From positions 1 through 29,322 of the forward strand of contig JAODMS010000166.1 of NCBI GenBank assembly GCA_025464925.1: a stretch of 29,322 nt of DNA. The letters run 5' to 3'. The translations under genes and the position numbers were made by a program. This DNA is from Arthrobacter sp. (lineage in GTDB: Bacteria; Actinomycetota; Actinomycetes; Actinomycetales; Micrococcaceae). The notes below the pieces were generated by a model. The model did no database searches and was not told the origin of the DNA. It saw only the letters and a program-made list of their open reading frames with translations. Positions 1 through 8,551 of this stretch are shown here, piece after piece. The first letter of the stretch is position 1; each line of letters opens with the position of its first letter.

Positions 1-193
1 CGGTTTCCCTGGTGAAGTTATCAGCGGTGAGCCGCTGCAGGTCCTCCATCTGCGGATTGTTCACCATCAGGACATTGATGCTGTTCGGGTCTCCTGCGGA
101 ATTACCTCCACCGGCACCGGCACAGGCCGAGGCGCTGAGGGCCACACACAGGGCACCTGCGGCCAATGAGGCGACGCGTATTTGTGCGCGCAT
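1..193 (-). CDS. Extracellular solute-binding lipoprotein of an ABC importer (5' end only)
   Basis: Only the first 64 codons are in the window; the gene continues beyond base 1. The start is an ATG at 193, with an AAAGGAG ribosome site seven bases upstream (201-207). The product begins with a basic N-terminus, a hydrophobic stretch and a lipobox-like LSASAC with Cys at residue 24, followed by a Gly/Ala-rich linker. The segment after it (VLMVNNPQMEDLQRLT) is typical of the first strand of family 1 solute-binding proteins for sugars or polyols, so I infer a membrane-anchored receptor of a carbohydrate ABC importer. The -3 residue of the lipobox is Ala rather than the preferred Leu/Val/Ile, a weak point. 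It lies divergent from an AraC regulator, the usual arrangement for an inducible sugar importer. The ligand cannot be told from this fragment. Confidence 0.8.
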   Translation of the reverse strand, partial: MRAQIRVASLAAGALCVALSASACAGAGGGNSAGDPNSINVLMVNNPQMEDLQRLTADNFTRET

Positions 194-328
194 TAAAGGA
201 CTCCTTTGTTCTTTAGGGGGTGCAATGCTGCCACTCCCGCTTCTGTGCCGGGGTGCGGATTCGAAAGCGGGACGTAAGCTCGAAGCCGGGGCGCCTCGTT
301 GATGTTCCTCAAGATTAGGCCTGTGGGA

Positions 329-349
329 CAGGACACAACTAGCGTCCTG
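329..349. promoter_or_regulatory. Inverted repeat in the lipoprotein/AraC divergent intergenic region
   Basis: CAGGAC at 329-334 and GTCCTG at 344-349 are perfect reverse complements separated by nine bases. The element lies between the divergent solute-binding protein gene and the AraC-family gene. It could be an operator for that regulator, although AraC proteins more often bind direct repeats, so the assignment is tentative. Confidence 0.3.
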
Positions 350-463
350 GTTGCCAGTTCCTGATACTAAATTTCCTGAAGGGTCTCTGGGATAGGCGCT
401 AATCTAAAAGAAGGCGTAAGAGTGCCGTCCATATTTCATAACCCGAGCGCAGGGGGAACCACA

Positions 464-1387
464 ATGAGCGCGGCGGACCTGAGCGACGACGCAACGGCCA
501 GGCTTGCCGAGAGGCTGCTGGGCATGCGCGCCAACCGGGAGGTCATTCCGGCTGACCCAAACCATTCGGTCCGATGGCACGAGCATGACTATCCCAGCCC
601 GCTGGCGCGCTGGAACTACCATCCGGAATACGAGATCCACCTGATCCGGAGGGGCACCGGCAAGTTCATTGTGGGAGACCACATCGGCACGTTCGAGGCC
701 GGGCACGTGTCGCTGGTCGGATCCGGGCTGCCGCACGACTGGGTCAGCGACCTTGAGCCCGGAGAAGTGCTGGAGCGACGGGATGCGGTCATCCAGTTTG
801 ACGGAAAGTGGGTCCAGCAAGCAGCCTCCGTCGTTCCGGAAATGTTGGAGGTCAAGCCCCTGCTGGAACAGTCAGCACGCGGGATCGAGTTCCTCGGGCG
901 GTCAGCCGAGGCTGCAGCAGCATCCATCGAGGCGATGGGCGCCTCCACCGGACTGGAACGGCTCCAGCACCTCGTTGAGGTGTTTGCGATTCTTGTGCGT
1001 GCACCGCAGGACGAGCGGCGTTACCTTGCCGATGAATGGTTCAGGCCGCAACTGGACGGCCAGGCTGCGGCCGTGGTGGACATCGTCCTCGAGTACGTGT
1101 TCAGCAATCATGCCGGCAATGTCAGAATGTCGGAGGCGGCGGCCCTGGTGGGAATGTCCGAGCCCACATTCTCGAAGTACTTTAAACGTGCCATGGGCCA
1201 GAACTTCAGTGATTTGGTGCGCAAACTTCGGCTGGCCCATGCACGACGCCTGCTGGAGCGCAGCGACAAAGCCATCTCCGACATTTGCTATGAAGTGGGT
1301 TTTTCGAACCTGTCCAATTTCAACCGGCATTTCCTCAACGACGCAGGCGAAACCCCCCGACACTACCGTCAGAGAGCACAGGCGTAA
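464..1387 (+). CDS. AraC-family transcriptional regulator with N-terminal cupin sensor
   Basis: This is a 307-residue DNA-binding regulator. A small-ligand-sensing cupin-like domain lies at roughly residues 38-100 (conserved YHPEYEIHLI and GHVSLVGSGLPH). A C-terminal double helix-turn-helix AraC domain covers about residues 210-305, with the typical second-helix pattern DICYEVGFSNLSNFNRHF and the PRHYR end. I chose the ATG at 464 because AGGGGG sits nine bases upstream; an in-frame GTG at 422 would add 14 unconserved-looking residues. The gene is divergent from the solute-binding lipoprotein gene, so the parsimonious role is control of that importer in response to its sugar or polyol. The family and domain order are clear; the target and ligand are inferred. 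Confidence 0.9.
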   Translation: MSAADLSDDATARLAERLLGMRANREVIPADPNHSVRWHEHDYPSPLARWNYHPEYEIHLIRRGTGKFIVGDHIGTFEAGHVSLVGSGLPHDWVSDLEPGEVLERRDAVIQFDGKWVQQAASVVPEMLEVKPLLEQSARGIEFLGRSAEAAAASIEAMGASTGLERLQHLVEVFAILVRAPQDERRYLADEWFRPQLDGQAAAVVDIVLEYVFSNHAGNVRMSEAAALVGMSEPTFSKYFKRAMGQNFSDLVRKLRLAHARRLLERSDKAISDICYEVGFSNLSNFNRHFLNDAGETPRHYRQRAQA

Positions 1388-1443
1388 CGGTCCGGTGACA
1401 CCTGGCCTCGTGGCGGCTGAGGATCCCTTGTCCAAGTTGTCGA

Positions 1444-1474
1444 ATATCGATATCCTTTTGCTGTTAGTCGATAT
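1444..1474 (+). promoter_or_regulatory. TCGATAT repeats upstream of the DUF2975/XRE pair
   Basis: A perfect 10-bp palindrome ATATCGATAT lies at 1444-1453, and its half TCGATAT (1447-1453) recurs exactly at 1468-1474. The copies are 21 bp apart, two helical turns, just ahead of the ribosome site AAGGAG. The spacing suits a dimeric repressor binding the same face of the helix. The small XRE protein encoded two genes downstream is the natural candidate for autoregulation. No convincing -35/-10 pair was found. Confidence 0.4.
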
Positions 1475-1487
1475 ACAAGGAGACCTC

Positions 1488-1979
1488 ATGGGGACGTTAA
1501 CCATTCTCGCGCTGCGCATCGTGCTCGCAATGGTACTCGCCGGCTCGCTGTTCGTGCAGGTGTGGATGGTGCCGCTACTGTCCATCGATCTGGAGGAGGC
1601 CGGCGCTCCCGCCGGCCTCCGCATCACCTTCCTCGCCATAGTGGTCCTGGGCATCTTGAGCGTTCAGGTAACCCTGGTGTGCGTGTGGCGTCTGCTGACG
1701 ATGGTGCGCCGGGGAACGGTGTTCTCCCACGCCGCTTTCCGGGACGTGGACATCATCTTCGGCGCCGTCGCAACCGCGTCGCTGCTCATGTTCGGGCTTG
1801 CCGCCATCCTCGCACCGGGCGAGGTCGCTCCCGGCATCGTCCTCCTGATCTGCGGGGCGTCCCTGCTGATCGCCGGGGTGGCGCTGATCGTCCTGGTGCT
1901 TCGGACACTGCTGGCCCAGGCGGTCGCCCGTGACGCTGAAGCGCAACATTTGCGGACCGAACTCGACGAGGTGATTTGA
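1488..1979 (+). CDS. DUF2975 family four-helix membrane protein
   Basis: The product has 163 residues with four predicted membrane helices, at roughly residues 5-30, 43-68, 85-108 and 113-140. The tail after about residue 140 is charged and probably cytoplasmic. The layout and length fit the DUF2975 family, whose members are usually encoded directly beside a small XRE regulator, as here. AAGGAGA sits just upstream of the ATG at 1488. The stop codon overlaps the next start (TGATG, one shared base), which indicates translational coupling. In known pairs the membrane protein is thought to work with or sense for the regulator, but the biochemical role is not established. A longer in-frame reading from 669 runs antisense-like through the AraC gene and is not the real start. 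Confidence 0.8.
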   Translation: MGTLTILALRIVLAMVLAGSLFVQVWMVPLLSIDLEEAGAPAGLRITFLAIVVLGILSVQVTLVCVWRLLTMVRRGTVFSHAAFRDVDIIFGAVATASLLMFGLAAILAPGEVAPGIVLLICGASLLIAGVALIVLVLRTLLAQAVARDAEAQHLRTELDEVI

Positions 1980-2254
1980 TGCCGATCATCGTCGACATCG
2001 ATGTGATGCTGGCCAAGCGCAAGATGCCCGTCGGCGTGCTTGCGGACCGCGTCGGGATCACGCCCGCCAACCTGGCGGTGCTCAAGAACGGTCGTGCCAA
2101 GGCGGTACGCTTCACGACGCTTGAAGCGCTGTGTGAGGTACTCGACTGCCAGCCCGGAGACCTCCTGCGCTGGGAACCCGACGGTTCGGCGGACGTGGGG
2201 TCCACCGGCGACGGTGGTGATCGGCCGCTCGCGCATGGAGGGTCGGACTCGTGA
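1979..2254 (+). CDS. Small XRE-family (YozG/HTH_26-like) transcriptional regulator
   Basis: This is a 91-residue protein made almost entirely of one helix-turn-helix domain. MPVGVLADRVGITPANLAVL (about residues 17-36) forms the two-helix core, followed by FTTLEALCEVLDCQPGDLL (about 47-65), a pattern typical of Cro/C1-type YozG-like regulators. It has no ligand-binding domain. It overlaps the DUF2975 gene by one base, so both are made from one transcript. It probably binds the TCGATAT repeats upstream of that gene; this is inferred from position. The last 20 or so residues are Gly/Asp-rich and probably disordered. An upstream TTG at 1976 is possible, but the ATG at 1979 is preferred because of the TGATG coupling. 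Confidence 0.82.
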   Translation: MPIIVDIDVMLAKRKMPVGVLADRVGITPANLAVLKNGRAKAVRFTTLEALCEVLDCQPGDLLRWEPDGSADVGSTGDGGDRPLAHGGSDS

Positions 2255-2261
2255 ACACTCC

Positions 2262-2440
2262 TCCACTTGAACCTACCCGCCGTGGCCGTGCGTGGATTAC
2301 CGCCTTCGGCCAGGCATTGACGACGATGTCCCGGTCCGTCAGCCTGCCTGTGAGCCGGTTGTCCTCACCGGCAGGGAGCCGACGTCCAGGTCTTTCATCT
2401 TCGGGCGGCCAGCCCGAGGGTTTCGCTTCCGGCTATCATC
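2262..2440 (-). pseudogene. Decayed CBS-domain protein gene
   Basis: On the minus strand, consecutive stretches in different frames reproduce a typical CBS-domain protein. They run ETLGLAAR (about 2400-2430), KMKDLDVGSLPV (about 2367-2402), EDNRLTGRLTDRDIVV (about 2319-2365), then CLAEGGNPRTATAG (about 2265-2317). The matching order and spacing leave little doubt about the origin, but the frame changes at least three times and stop codons interrupt each frame. No CBS protein can be made from it. Such proteins are small AMP/ATP-sensing or stress proteins in Actinobacteria. The limits are approximate; no start was recognised, and the 3' end fades near the XRE gene. Confidence 0.75.
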
Positions 2441-3053
2441 CAACGCCCGGCCGCCATTCAACTATCTGGTCGCTTCAGCCTCCGTTCCTACGATGAGTCC
2501 TGATCGCTGCTGTCTGCATGGTCGTCACCGCCGTGGGCAGCGCTCTTGTGTCTGGCTTCTTGCAGATGATGCTCGAGCTTTTCTTCGGCGTCGCGCCGTC
2601 GTCTCCCCACAGTGCGCATCTGATGGGTAATCGGCGACCCGCCACGACTGGCCTGGGCCTGACCGCGCCCCGCCTGCCTGTCCCCGGAAGGTTCAGAGGG
2701 GTCCGTGTCCTCTATCTTATTCATGAAGGGATGGTCTCACCCGGAACAGATCTCGGGAAGACCCGGCCCCTTCCCGGAATCACAGGACCACCCGACGGGC
2801 AACGGGCCGGGCTCCTCGCCAGGACGGCCCTTCCGTGCGACTCTGCCGCATGCTCCGCCATCAAACTACCGCTCAGTTCCGGGCACCCGCAAAACCAGTG
2901 TCAGTCGACGGAAGCGAAAGCCACCGCAATCTGCTCCAGCGCCTCTTCCTTTGATACCCCGAGGAATTCCGCGCTCATTCCAAGCACAGCTGGACGCGGG
3001 CAGGTGTTCCTGCAGCAGCCCGGAAACGGGCGCACCGCCGTCCCACCGGGCGG
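2441..3053. other. About 600 bp without a supportable gene
   Basis: Several open frames exist on both strands, but none has a convincing ribosome site, family signature or protein-like composition. A minus-strand frame (2488-2724, 78 residues) is hydrophilic with a plausible helix EEKLEHHLQEARHKSAAHGG and could be a small protein or part of a decayed one. A further minus-strand stretch near 2898-2975 reads MSAEFLGVSKEEALEQIAVA before a stop and may be the tail of another broken gene. Next to a clear CBS pseudogene, gene decay is the simplest reading. Confidence 0.45.
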
Positions 3054-3260
3054 TTAGACGCGGTCCACGCCGTCCCGTTCTCGACGCCGCATCCGGCGGG
3101 CCACCACCATTGACCACGCACCAAACAGCACCCCAATGACCACGGCGAAGACCCCGACGACAAACCATCCACCCTGCCCGAAAATCATCAACACGACCCC
3201 GGCCAGGCACAGCCCTTTCGCAGCGATGTCCAGGTACAAAGGACCTCTCAGGTACTCCAT
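3054..3260 (-). CDS. Small two-helix membrane protein, function unknown
   Basis: The predicted product has 68 residues. It has a short N-terminal part (MEYLRGPLYLDIAAKG) and two closely spaced hydrophobic segments at about residues 14-30 and 31-50. The tail is strongly basic and arginine-rich (RRMRRRERDG) and would be cytoplasmic by the positive-inside rule. The composition is clearly protein-like, unlike the overlapping frames. Start choice is uncertain: the ATG at 3260 has no clear ribosome site, and upstream in-frame starts (for example 3296) would add up to 40 residues. I do not recognise the family. It stands alone between degraded DNA and a hairpin. Confidence 0.5.
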   Translation of the reverse strand: MEYLRGPLYLDIAAKGLCLAGVVLMIFGQGGWFVVGVFAVVIGVLFGAWSMVVARRMRRRERDGVDRV

Positions 3261-3613
3261 ACATCCACGGTAAGCCCGCGGTGCCATCCGCGGCATGCCC
3301 TTGCCCGAACGCTCTGCCCGGTGAGCTGTCAGTCCCCCAGATTGGGGAGGATTCCGCTCGGCCACGGTCCCACGGACGGTCTTCAAACAGGAACGATGGT
3401 TCTTCCTTGTCCCATTTCTTTCTCACTCCCCCACAGAGCGCAGGCGAAAGCCTGTCTGTGGGGCGATTTCGACCTGCGTGAGACCGCCGTGCTCTTTCAG
3501 GATTTTTCGGATCAGGCTGAGGTTCGGGGAACCCAACGCAGTTTGCGAGCCCTGTCCTGACCTGCGGCGTGAGGCAGCAATGGATTCTGGATTCATGATG
3601 GGCAGTCCCGTTC
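3261..3613. other. About 350 bp intergenic region with one strong hairpin
   Basis: The short frames on both strands look random. The only clear structure is the nested hairpin at 3429-3463. The region lies upstream of the small membrane protein gene and beyond the 3' end of the MFS gene, both on the minus strand. Confidence 0.4.
3429..3463. terminator. Nested stem-loop, candidate terminator or structured RNA
   Basis: CCCCACAG (3429-3436) pairs perfectly with CTGTGGGG (3456-3463). Inside it, CAGGC (3441-3445) pairs with GCCTG (3450-3454) around a GAAA tetraloop, giving one long stem with a small asymmetric internal loop. On the minus strand it lies 3' of the MFS gene (ends 3614), so termination is plausible. 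No run of T follows on either strand, so a factor-dependent pause site or a structured leader is equally possible. Confidence 0.45.
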
Positions 3614-4846
3614 CTAGTGATTGGGGTGCGGTGCCGCTCGCTGTGGCAGAACCGGCGAGGCTAGGAGGACGAGGATCCCGGCGAGGGGAACTACGAGGAG
3701 GCCAGTCCTCAGGGTTGTGGCGTCGGCGATGGCGCCGACGATCGGCGGTGACAGGAGGAACCCGAGGCGCATGAGCCAGCTGACCAGGGTCAGCCCGGTG
3801 CCGGCTTTAAGTCCGGGTAGTTCATCGGCTGAGTGCATGGCGGCGGGCACGAGGGTTGCTACCCCGAGGCCGGCGAGCCCGAAGCCGACGATCGTCACCG
3901 GTATGGAGGGGGACAGCAGCGCTGCGCCCATGCCGAGAGCGGCGAGGGCTCCACCGGCCTGCGCTACGGAACGCTGGCCAAACCTGTCCACAAGCCGGTC
4001 GCCGAAGAGGCGGCCCGCGAACTGGAGTCCGACCAGGGCCACGTATCCGAGACCCGCGACAGTCGCTGATGCACCGAGTGAGCCTGAAAGGTATACGGCA
4101 GCCCACGAGCTGCCGGCATCCTCTACGAGTGCTCCTGCCGCCGCGATGACGACGAGTGCAGCAAGGACGCCGTACATTGCCCAGCGGCGTGGGTTTACCG
4201 TCGACGTCTGGCCTGCGGCAGCGGGGGCATCCTCCTCGGCAGCTTCGGGTTCGGTGCCGGGCAGGAGGAACCGGTAGCAGATCAGCGTCAAGATGCTGAA
4301 GAGGACCAAGGACACCGACAAATGCACACCCCGGGGTACATCAAGGCCTGCAGCGGCGGCCCCCATCAATCCGCCCAGTACCGCTCCGATGCTCCACACG
4401 GCGTGGAACGAGTTCAAGATCGAGCGCCTGTACAGCTTCTGGACGCGGAGCCCGTGAGAGTTCTGGGCCACGTCGGTGATGGCGTCCATGGAACCGGCGA
4501 AGAACAGCGTCACAGTTAGAGCAGCCCAAGAGGGCGCAATTCCGGCGAGGAGGATCGCGAGGCCAATCAGCAAGGTGCCGGCAGTTGCGACACGTGAGGA
4601 ACGGAAGCGCCGTACCAGTGCGCCGGAGGCCAGCCCGGCGGTAATGGCTCCGAGCGGAAAAGCGGCAATTGAAATGCCGAGGGAGGTATTGCTGAGTTCG
4701 AGCCCGTCCTTAATAGCGGGGTAGTGCGGCAAGAGGTTCGCGAAGAGTGCGCCGTTGGTAAGGAAGAGAACGGCGACGGCGAAACGGGCCTGGCCGAGTC
4801 GTTTGGCGGAGTACTCCAGAGCTGGGGCTAAAGGCAGGGTAGTCAT
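3614..4846 (-). CDS. Major facilitator superfamily (MFS) transporter, probable exporter
   Basis: The product is a 410-residue inner-membrane protein with about 12 hydrophobic segments, the usual MFS length. The first helix carries FLTNGALFANLLPHYPAIKD, the pattern of the YbjJ/FucP-like MFS branch. Loop 2-3 has a basic GALVRRFRSS stretch in the position of MFS motif A. Its start overlaps the TetR stop by four bases (ATGA), so the two are translationally coupled. An acetyltransferase, a TetR regulator and an MFS pump in one operon suggest modification plus efflux of a toxic small molecule. The substrate is unknown; import is not excluded by sequence. Confidence 0.88.
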   Translation of the reverse strand: MTTLPLAPALEYSAKRLGQARFAVAVLFLTNGALFANLLPHYPAIKDGLELSNTSLGISIAAFPLGAITAGLASGALVRRFRSSRVATAGTLLIGLAILLAGIAPSWAALTVTLFFAGSMDAITDVAQNSHGLRVQKLYRRSILNSFHAVWSIGAVLGGLMGAAAAGLDVPRGVHLSVSLVLFSILTLICYRFLLPGTEPEAAEEDAPAAAGQTSTVNPRRWAMYGVLAALVVIAAAGALVEDAGSSWAAVYLSGSLGASATVAGLGYVALVGLQFAGRLFGDRLVDRFGQRSVAQAGGALAALGMGAALLSPSIPVTIVGFGLAGLGVATLVPAAMHSADELPGLKAGTGLTLVSWLMRLGFLLSPPIVGAIADATTLRTGLLVVPLAGILVLLASPVLPQRAAPHPNH

Positions 4847-5424
4847 GGTCGCGTGATCCTCTGGACTGCTGTGCGGACAGCACTGACGGGCATGGGGTTA
4901 AGGGACAGGGCGCGGTGGATGGTCAGGCCCTCGATCAGGGCGTCGAGCATGAGGGCTGTCTCCGGATCGAAGTGGCGTTGGAGCGCGGTGCGGCTGCGCG
5001 CCATCCACGTATCGGTGATGCTGCGCAGCTCTGGTCGCCGGGCGGCTTGGGCATAGAGCTCATATGTTGCAAGCATGGCCTCGCGGTCGTTGAGTACGGC
5101 GCCCGTAATGAGGGCTACAACGGCATCGACGGCTTGGTCTCTGTCGTGAGCCTGCAGCAACGCGTTATCAAACGCCTCAGCGGTTTGTTCGGCGAGGCGG
5201 GTGAATGCAGCGCGCAGGAGATCATCCATGCCATCGAAGTGGTAGGTCATGGATCCAAGTGGCACGTCGGCTGCCGTCGCTACACGCCGGTGGGACGTTC
5301 CCGCGACTCCGTGTTCGGCGATGACCTGGAGAGCAACGTCAATCAGCCGTTCGCGCCGGTCGGGATCGTGCCGCCGCTGCCTCGGCGGTGACGTGCCAGT
5401 GCTCGTTCCCGTCCTGTTGCTCAT
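4843..5424 (-). CDS. TetR-family transcriptional regulator
   Basis: This 193-residue regulator has a TetR helix-turn-helix at about residues 20-70: LIDVALQVIAEHGVAGTSHR, then VPLGSMTYHFDGMDDLL, where the YHF motif is the usual end of the recognition helix. The C-terminal helical domain (about 80-193) binds ligand and dimerises. The gene overlaps the acetyltransferase before it and the MFS gene after it by four bases each, so it is co-transcribed and probably autoregulated. The likely operator is the inverted repeat at 6055-6103, upstream of the first gene. The ligand is presumably related to the MFS substrate; this is inference from context. Confidence 0.9.
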   Translation of the reverse strand: MSNRTGTSTGTSPPRQRRHDPDRRERLIDVALQVIAEHGVAGTSHRRVATAADVPLGSMTYHFDGMDDLLRAAFTRLAEQTAEAFDNALLQAHDRDQAVDAVVALITGAVLNDREAMLATYELYAQAARRPELRSITDTWMARSRTALQRHFDPETALMLDALIEGLTIHRALSLNPMPVSAVRTAVQRITRP

Positions 5425-6032
5425 GCTTCGCCGTTGGGCACAGAGCCGCCGTCGAGCTCGCGCACGATACGCGCGGGATTGCCGACGACCACTACATTCG
5501 CCGGGACATCGCGGGTAACCACGGCGCCTGCCCCGATCACCGAGTTCTCACCAACGCTGACGCCAGGCAAGATGATCGCCCCGCCACCGATCCAGACGTT
5601 ATCCCCGATGCGGATGGGCTTGGCGCTCTCGACCTTCGCCCGCCTTGGCTCGGGGTCCACCGGATGAGTGGGCGTAAGGAGCTGCACGTTGGGCCCGATC
5701 TGGACATCATCACCGATGGTGATTCGCGCAACGTCCAGTGCAGTCAAGTTGTAGTTGATGAACGTGCGCGCCCCGATCGACAGGTAAGTGCCGTAATCGA
5801 CCCACAAGGGCGGACGCACCTCAGCATTCTCACCGAGGGATCCGACGAGTTCGGCAAGGACGGCACGACCGGCAACGGGATCAGCAGGCCATAGCCGGGC
5901 GAAGCGCGCGGCCAACTCAATGGCGCGGCGGCTCTCCGCCGCAAGGTCTGGGTCGTCGGCAAGGTAGTCGTCACCGGCAAGCATGCGCTCCCGCATGGTC
6001 CTGCCATCATCGGGTAGGTACTGGCTCTGCAC
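5421..6032 (-). CDS. Hexapeptide-repeat O-acetyltransferase (maltose/NodL-type)
   Basis: The product has 203 residues. An N-terminal maltose-acetyltransferase segment carries MRERMLAGDDYLADDPDL, and a left-handed parallel beta-helix of hexapeptide repeats follows (from about residue 80: IGARTFINYN, ITIGDDVQIGPNV, IRIGDNVWIGGGAIILPG, VGENSVIGAGAVVTRD). This fold transfers acetyl from acetyl-CoA to a hydroxyl, usually of a sugar. The length fits the family. I chose the GTG at 6032 because AGGAG lies six bases upstream and the family N-terminus starts there; an ATG at 6131 would add 33 residues and cross the operator repeat. It is the first gene of the acetyltransferase-TetR-MFS operon, overlapping the next by four bases. 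The acceptor is unknown. Confidence 0.88.
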   Translation of the reverse strand: MQSQYLPDDGRTMRERMLAGDDYLADDPDLAAESRRAIELAARFARLWPADPVAGRAVLAELVGSLGENAEVRPPLWVDYGTYLSIGARTFINYNLTALDVARITIGDDVQIGPNVQLLTPTHPVDPEPRRAKVESAKPIRIGDNVWIGGGAIILPGVSVGENSVIGAGAVVTRDVPANVVVVGNPARIVRELDGGSVPNGEA

Positions 6033-6054
6033 GAGGTCTCCTGACTTGAAACAA

Positions 6055-6103
6055 GGCGTTGGGTACGATCGTACAGTAGATGTGGACACTCGTACCCAAC
6101 GCC
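6055..6103. promoter_or_regulatory. Perfect 14-bp-arm inverted repeat, probable TetR operator
   Basis: GGCGTTGGGTACGA (6055-6068) and TCGTACCCAACGCC (6090-6103) are exact reverse complements separated by 21 bases. The left arm also overlaps a 12-bp palindrome GTACGATCGTAC (6063-6074). The element lies 23 bp upstream of the acetyltransferase GTG. It is the best operator candidate for the TetR protein of this operon. The arms could also form a cruciform or an RNA hairpin if transcribed. Confidence 0.6.
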
Positions 6104-7350
<1,247 letters not shown>

Positions 7351-7434
7351 ACGACTCCGTCGGATCCCGCTGACCAGCACGATGCCGGTTTCGACGGTTT
7401 GGAATGCCTGACCACCAATGAGGATGGAAGACTG

Positions 7435-8472
7435 ATGCGAGCAACTTTTATGTACGGTGCCGGCGATGTACGGGTAGAGAACGTGCCCGACCCGGTCCTG
7501 CGGGACCCGACCGACGCGCTGGTGCGGATCGTGCGGTCGTGCGTGTGCGGGTCCGACCTGCACCCGTACCACAGCATGCCTAAATCCCATCAGGGGTCAC
7601 CGATGGGCCATGAGTTCATCGGCGTCGTCGAGGAGACCGGCAAGGACGTCTCGACGCTGAAGAAGGGTGATTTCGTCATCGCCCCGTTCGCCTGGTCTGA
7701 CGGGACCTGCGACTTCTGCCTGGAGGGGCTGCAGACCTCCTGCAGGCACGGCGGGTTCTGGGCCGCCGGCGGCATCGGCGGGGCACAGGCCGAGGCGGTG
7801 CGCGTCCCGTTCGCCGACGGCACCCTGGTCAAGGCCCCGGTGGGTGAGGGCTCGGCGCTGCTGCCGTCGCTGCTGACCCTGTCCGATGTCTACGGCACCG
7901 GCTACCACGCCGCCATCAAAGCAGGCATCAACGAACGGACCACGGTGACGGTCATCGGTGACGGCGCCGTCGGGCTCATGGCGGTGCTGTCGGCCAGGCA
8001 GCTGGGCGCCGAGCAGATCATCCTGATGGGCCGGCACACGGCCCGCACCGACCTCGGCCTGGAATACGGCGCCACCGACGTCGTGGCCGAGCGCGGCGAG
8101 GCCGGCATCGAGAAGGTCCGCGAACTCACCGGCGGCGACGGCACCCACACCGTGCTCGAATGCGTCGGGCACCGGCCCGCGTACGACCAGGCCCTCGGCG
8201 TGGTCCGCCCGGGAGGCGTGATCAGCCGCGTCGGCGTGCCCCAGTACGAGGACGCCCCGATCGGCTTCGGCTCCATGTTCGGCCCGAACATCACCCTCAC
8301 CGGCGGCCCCGCCCCCGTCCGCGCCTACATCGAGACGCTCCTGCCCGGCGTCCTGGACGGCACCGTGAACCCCGGCAAGGTCTTCGACCGCACCATCAGC
8401 CTCGACGAAGTGCCCGACGGGTACCGCGCCATGGATGCCCGCGAATCCCTGAAGGTCCTCGTCCGCCCGTAG
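7435..8472 (+). CDS. Zinc-dependent alcohol dehydrogenase (MDR family)
   Basis: The product has 345 residues. An N-terminal GroES-like catalytic domain has zinc ligands in CVCGSDLHPYHS and GHEFIGVVEE. A Rossmann domain follows, with VTVIGDGAVGLMAVLSARQLGA as its nucleotide-binding core. The structural-zinc lobe reads SDGTCDFCLEGLQTSC: three cysteines keep the family spacing, but the position of the first is Asp. This occurs in a known branch of these enzymes and may weaken or change that site. I chose the ATG at 7435 (GGAAG eight bases upstream, conserved MRATF start) over 7399, which has no ribosome site. The reaction is interconversion of an alcohol and an aldehyde or ketone with NAD(P). 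The substrate is unknown. Confidence 0.9.
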   Translation: MRATFMYGAGDVRVENVPDPVLRDPTDALVRIVRSCVCGSDLHPYHSMPKSHQGSPMGHEFIGVVEETGKDVSTLKKGDFVIAPFAWSDGTCDFCLEGLQTSCRHGGFWAAGGIGGAQAEAVRVPFADGTLVKAPVGEGSALLPSLLTLSDVYGTGYHAAIKAGINERTTVTVIGDGAVGLMAVLSARQLGAEQIILMGRHTARTDLGLEYGATDVVAERGEAGIEKVRELTGGDGTHTVLECVGHRPAYDQALGVVRPGGVISRVGVPQYEDAPIGFGSMFGPNITLTGGPAPVRAYIETLLPGVLDGTVNPGKVFDRTISLDEVPDGYRAMDARESLKVLVRP

Positions 8473-8551
8473 AGCACCACCCCGCCGAAAGCCGAGCCGC
8501 GGGCCTTTCTAAGCGCCTCGCGGCTGGCGTTCCCACGAAAGGAAACCCGTC

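Noticed and set aside
669..1487. Upstream in-frame extension of the DUF2975 protein across the AraC gene
   Set aside because: Its sequence is Trp/Ser/Arg-rich and lies in the wrong frame of a clear AraC gene; the ATG at 1488 has a good ribosome site.
2866..3426. A 186-codon minus-strand frame overlapping the small membrane protein
   Set aside because: Its composition is Gly/Arg/Pro-rich without helices or motifs, whereas the overlapping 68-residue frame has two proper membrane segments.
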